From NCBI GenBank assembly GCA_009379825.1, contig WHTA01000026.1, forward strand, positions 1-64,000: a DNA stretch of 64,000 nucleotides. Direction: 5' to 3'. Origin of the DNA: Streptosporangiales bacterium. GTDB lineage: Bacteria > Actinomycetota > Actinomycetes > Streptosporangiales > WHST01. A program made the translations under genes and the position numbers. The notes beneath the pieces were generated by a model that saw only the letters and a program-made list of their open reading frames with translations, was not told the DNA's origin and did no database searches. Positions 60,699 through 64,000 of this stretch are shown one piece after another. The number at the start of each line of letters is the position of its first letter. Position 1 is the stretch's first letter.

Positions 60699-63600
60699 TT
60701 ACGGCCAGGCGTCCAGGCGGGCTTCGGCCAGTAGGTCGGCGATGGGGGTGTCGCCCGACAGGAGGGCGGCCAGCAGGTGGCGCTGCTCCCAGTGCCCGCC
60801 CGCCCAGGCGACGCCGCGGGCCAGGCCGGTCAGCGACGCCGCGTGGATCTCGCCGTCGACGTAGCGCCAGTCCGCCGCGGTGCCGTCCACGACCAGCGGG
60901 TCGTGTGCCAGGTAGCTGGCAGGCGCGCCTGGCACCACACCGCGCACCAGGTCGGGTACCGGCTCGACGTCGCCGGTGGACTCCACGTGGCCCGACACCA
61001 GCTCGCTGGCCAACGGCAGGTCGAGCAACGCCGCCAGCCGCACCACCCGGTCGCGCCGGACGGCCACGACCGGTCGGTCGCCGAGCAACGGCAACAGGTC
61101 GGGCGCGTCGAGCACGACGACGTCCGCGGCGTCCACGACCACCGTGCCCGTCCCCTGCACCACCCGCAGCCGCTCCGGCGGCTGGACGTCGACGTCGGGG
61201 CCGTCGGCGAGCGCCGAGTAGAGGCCGTGCAGCTGCACCGGCGTCACCGACCGTTCCGCCTCGACCAGCCGCGCCAGCAGGTCCGCCACACCCGACGCCT
61301 CGCTGAGCAACGCCGCCACGGTCGTACGCACACCCACCGCCGCGAGCAGCGCGGTGTCGCCGGCCGGCGCCTCGTCGTAGAGCGCCGCGAGCAGCGGGTC
61401 CGCGTCGGCCGTACGCAGGTCGGCCGGTCGCCTGCCGTCCACGATCGGGCTGGTGCGCAACCACCACGCGGTGTACGAAGGCACCAGGCTGCGCCGCCCG
61501 TCGCCGAGCAGCACGGTGGCCGGCTCCACGATCGCCGCCCGCAACGTCGGCTCGCCGAGCAACCGCAACGCGTCGCCCCAGCGGTCCGGCGCCACCAGGT
61601 CGAGATCGCGTACGGCGACGAACTCCACGAGCACCGGCGGCACGTCGTCGGCCGCGCCGAGCACGGCGAGCGTGTCCTCGATCCAGGCGTCCTCGCCGTC
61701 GAGGTCGTGGTCGCACTCGTCCGGGTCGAGCGGCAGGTCCTCGTCGCGCACGATGGCGAAGTTCTCCACCACACCCACGCGCGCCAGCGTCTCCCCGCCC
61801 CACTGCTCCGCCAGGTCGGCGGCCACCGCGCCGAACGGGGCGTCCGCGGACACCACCTGCGCCATCGGCCCGTCAGGGAGCAGCAGCTCGTCCGCCACCC
61901 GCACGTCGCCGTCGCTGTCGCGCAGCGCCAACGCCGCCAACCACGGCTCGTCGCCGGGCTCCAGCGTGCTCGCCCGCACGGCCGGCAGCACCGCGGCCGC
62001 CACGACCTCCGGGTCGTCCGCCTCGTACGAGCCGGCCACGGCCGCGCGCACGTGCGGGTCGTCGAGCACCGCGCGCCAGTTGCCTTCCACGGCCCCGAGC
62101 CGGCCGAGCAGCGGGTGCACCGCCTCGGCGTCGACGACCCGTACGCCCAGCGCGCTCAACGCCTCGACGTCGAGGTCGGCCGTCGGCAGCAGCACGCCGC
62201 GCGGGCCGCGTACCGTACGGCCGTCGGCCAGGGGTACCGGCAGCGCCGGCAGCGCGTCGCGGTCGACGGACTCCAGCTCCGCGTACACCCGCTGCCACCA
62301 CGCAGGGTCCCGGCGCAGGGTGGCCAGCAGGTCGACGACGTCGCCGAGCCCGAGCTCGCGTACGCCCAGCAACCGCAACGCGGTACCGCGGTGCGACCAA
62401 CCGGCGGGCAGCAGCCCCGGCAGCACCTCGGCGAGTACGTCGATCAGGCCGGCGGGGACGTCGGCGGCCGTCGCGTCCGGCGGCACCACCGCGGGCCCGG
62501 CGGCCGCGGTCGGCAGGAACGCCCGGCCGGGCAGCGCGTCGTGCACCGCCTGCCGCACCTTGCCGTCGAGCACCCCCGCCGACACCGGGCCGGGTACCAG
62601 CTCGAGTACGGCCGGGTCGGCGGGCAGCGCGGTCACCAGGTCCGCGTACGTCTCGGCCGCCTGCGTCACCAGGTAGTCGGTGAGCGCGCCAGGCGCCACG
62701 TGCCGGCGCGCCGGGTCGAGCGGGAACGACGCCAACAGCAGGGCCGGTACGTCGACCGGCTCGTCGCTCGGCGTCGGCCCGTGCAGCACCGGTGACACCC
62801 CGGCGGGCAACGGCCGCGGCAGGTCGTCGCCGGACAGCGGCACCGCCCACCGCACCGACCAGTGTGGCCTGGCGCGCTCCTCGGCCGGCCGGTCGGCGAG
62901 CAGCTCCTGGTCGAGCTCGCCGGCGCGGGTGGCGATCCGCCAGCGCGTGACCACCCCGCCGTCGTCGGTCTCCACCAGCGCACCTGACTCGTCCCAGCTG
63001 GCGCGTAGCTCGCGGACGACACCGGAGTACGTCAGCTGCACCGTTCGCAGAGCCGGCAGGCCGAGCAACAGGGCCGGGCCGACGTCGACGAGCAGCCGGT
63101 GCGCGTACTCCTTCGCGGCGGCGTCGCGCAGCGGGAGCACGACCTCCGTGTCGTAGCCGTCGGGCGGCGCCTCGTCGCAGGGGTACGGCAACCGCAGTGC
63201 GGGGACGTGCCCCTCGCGGCGGCCGAGCTCGTCGGCGAGCGCGGGGACGGCCGCCACCTCGCCCGCGACGGCCGGTCGCGACCAGGCGACGCCGCCGGAC
63301 GTGGAACGGATCCGCGGCTCGTCGCTGACCGATAGCACCGCGGCGAACCCGACACCGAAGCGCCCGGTCGTCGGTCCCTCGCGCTTCGCGGACGCACGCA
63401 ACGTGGACAGCGACTCCACCCCGGCCGCGTCGAGCGGCGCACCGGCGTTGACAGCGCGCAGCTCGTCGTCGTCGAGCACCAGCCGCAGCCGGCCGGGCAC
63501 GCCGGCCGCGATCGCGGCGTCCGCCGCGTTCTGTGCGAGCTCGACGACCAGCCGGTCGCGGTACGCGCCGAGCGCGTAGTCCTCCTCGGCGTTCGCGTCC

Positions 63601-63707
63601 TCACGGAACCGCGCAGGCGCCGCCGACCATGCGGCGAGCACGCGGGCGCGAAGCGTCGCGGTGTCGAAGTAGTCCGCGGAGTCGGCTAGCCCGCGCGCCT
63701 CGCCCAT
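60699..63707 (-). CDS. large sacsin-like GHKL ATPase-domain protein
   Basis: A 1002-residue cytoplasmic protein. The N-terminal about 250 residues resemble the Hsp90/sacsin N-terminal ATP-binding fold: RDRLVVELAQNAADAA (E/N of the ATP-Mg box), LRAVNAGAPLDAAGVESLS and TTGRFGVGFAAVLSVSDEP (the glycine-rich lid). The remaining 750 residues show no recognised domain. The family has been noted in actinobacteria as sacsin N-terminal ATP-binding-like proteins, with a chaperone or DNA-related role assumed but not shown. ATG at 63707. It stands next to a DUF3027 gene on the same strand, 14 nt away. Confidence 0.85.
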   Translation of the reverse strand: MGEARGLADSADYFDTATLRARVLAAWSAAPARFREDANAEEDYALGAYRDRLVVELAQNAADAAIAAGVPGRLRLVLDDDELRAVNAGAPLDAAGVESLSTLRASAKREGPTTGRFGVGFAAVLSVSDEPRIRSTSGGVAWSRPAVAGEVAAVPALADELGRREGHVPALRLPYPCDEAPPDGYDTEVVLPLRDAAAKEYAHRLLVDVGPALLLGLPALRTVQLTYSGVVRELRASWDESGALVETDDGGVVTRWRIATRAGELDQELLADRPAEERARPHWSVRWAVPLSGDDLPRPLPAGVSPVLHGPTPSDEPVDVPALLLASFPLDPARRHVAPGALTDYLVTQAAETYADLVTALPADPAVLELVPGPVSAGVLDGKVRQAVHDALPGRAFLPTAAAGPAVVPPDATAADVPAGLIDVLAEVLPGLLPAGWSHRGTALRLLGVRELGLGDVVDLLATLRRDPAWWQRVYAELESVDRDALPALPVPLADGRTVRGPRGVLLPTADLDVEALSALGVRVVDAEAVHPLLGRLGAVEGNWRAVLDDPHVRAAVAGSYEADDPEVVAAAVLPAVRASTLEPGDEPWLAALALRDSDGDVRVADELLLPDGPMAQVVSADAPFGAVAADLAEQWGGETLARVGVVENFAIVRDEDLPLDPDECDHDLDGEDAWIEDTLAVLGAADDVPPVLVEFVAVRDLDLVAPDRWGDALRLLGEPTLRAAIVEPATVLLGDGRRSLVPSYTAWWLRTSPIVDGRRPADLRTADADPLLAALYDEAPAGDTALLAAVGVRTTVAALLSEASGVADLLARLVEAERSVTPVQLHGLYSALADGPDVDVQPPERLRVVQGTGTVVVDAADVVVLDAPDLLPLLGDRPVVAVRRDRVVRLAALLDLPLASELVSGHVESTGDVEPVPDLVRGVVPGAPASYLAHDPLVVDGTAADWRYVDGEIHAASLTGLARGVAWAGGHWEQRHLLAALLSGDTPIADLLAEARLDAWP

Positions 63708-63721
63708 GCCTCGATGGTCGC

Positions 63722-64000
63722 TCAGCTGTGGCCGAGCTGTTCGTCCGCGCCCTCGGCCAAGTCGGCCTCCTGGTCGGCTGCCGCCGCGGGGGTGCGTGCG
63801 ACGTCCACGATGTCGAACGTCTCCTCGTCGACGGCGGGCACCACCTCCACCGGTGAGGCCTTGTGCTCCACCGCCGCCTCGGAGTGTCCGCCGCAGCCGT
63901 GGTCCAGGCTCACCACGGAGCCGTCCGCCGGCACCATCTCGTTGGCGCAGACACCGAAGAGCTGCCACAGCGAGCCGCCGAGCGGCACGAAGAAGCCACA
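63722..64000 (-). CDS. DUF3027 protein, 3' part
   Basis: The gene continues past the window edge. The visible frame reads CGFFVPLGGSLWQLFGVCAN then EMVPADGSVVSLDHGCGGHS, the conserved C-terminal core of DUF3027, an actinobacterial family of unknown function. An acidic variable tail of about 45 residues follows. The cysteines and histidines in FGVCANE and DHGCGGHSE could bind metal. The DUF3027-sacsin-like pairing is conserved in actinobacteria as far as I know. Confidence 0.85.
   Translation of the reverse strand, partial: CGFFVPLGGSLWQLFGVCANEMVPADGSVVSLDHGCGGHSEAAVEHKASPVEVVPAVDEETFDIVDVARTPAAAADQEADLAEGADEQLGHS

Overview
The window is chromosomal DNA from a high-GC actinobacterium. The evidence is very GC-rich coding sequence with strong third-position G/C, frequent GTG starts, and lineage-typical small families (DUF1918, DUF5302, DUF2530, DUF3027, SPW-repeat, choice-of-anchor P). 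An IdeR-type DtxR regulator and many ATGA/GTGA gene overlaps fit the same group. I cannot name the genus. I saw no rRNA, tRNA, CRISPR array, insertion sequence or prophage.

Layout. 1-1741: the tail of a RibD-C/DHFR-like gene, two small proteins, and methionine aminopeptidase divergent from an XRE regulator. 1746-9945: a complete Opp/Dpp-type peptide ABC transporter (two ATPases, two permeases, binding lipoprotein) beside an amidohydrolase and an M20 peptidase, which reads as a peptide or N-acyl amino acid scavenging locus. 10034-17602: a tightly overlapping run of three glycosyltransferases, an ABC exporter and two APH-fold kinases, probably making and exporting a surface glycan or glycolipid. 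It converges on a membrane PQQ-propeller protein, followed by a PAP2 phosphatase. 20484-28954: a catabolic operon under a GntR/FCD regulator, with a TPP enzyme, an enolase-superfamily enzyme, an epimerase/dehydrogenase, RidA, and a TRAP transporter whose permease genes are split by a creatininase-family gene. 29091-33643: an LLM flavin oxidoreductase, a damaged AlkZ-like gene, SPW membrane protein, TetR, an ACT protein and a CE7 esterase.

33660-41003: a nine-gene Mrp/Mbh-type cation/proton antiporter operon with three separate MrpD-like subunits, a DUF4040-MnhB fusion and a small two-helix membrane protein. 41389-45459: an orphan 338-residue protein, a degenerate repeat patch, IdeR, a secreted choice-of-anchor P protein and an L,D-transpeptidase. 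45605-50689: zinc alcohol dehydrogenase, a thioesterase-like gene with a frameshift, then pdxH, citrate synthase and serC. 50872-56344: MerR, a twice-frameshifted membrane protein, galE, a propeller protein with a Pro/Gly-rich tail, an FkbM methyltransferase and a 28-residue membrane peptide. 56354-64000: thpR-MFS-MarR, an NCS2 purine permease, DUF2530, a large sacsin-like ATPase and the 3' part of a DUF3027 gene.

Two threads cross the window. First, five genes carry apparent single-base indels, some with more than one, and one of these also seems to have lost an internal stretch; they are either an unusual load of decay or indel errors in the sequence. Second, many genes have a -10-like hexamer only 6-8 nt before the start codon, which points to leaderless transcription, often with a palindrome lying across the promoter.
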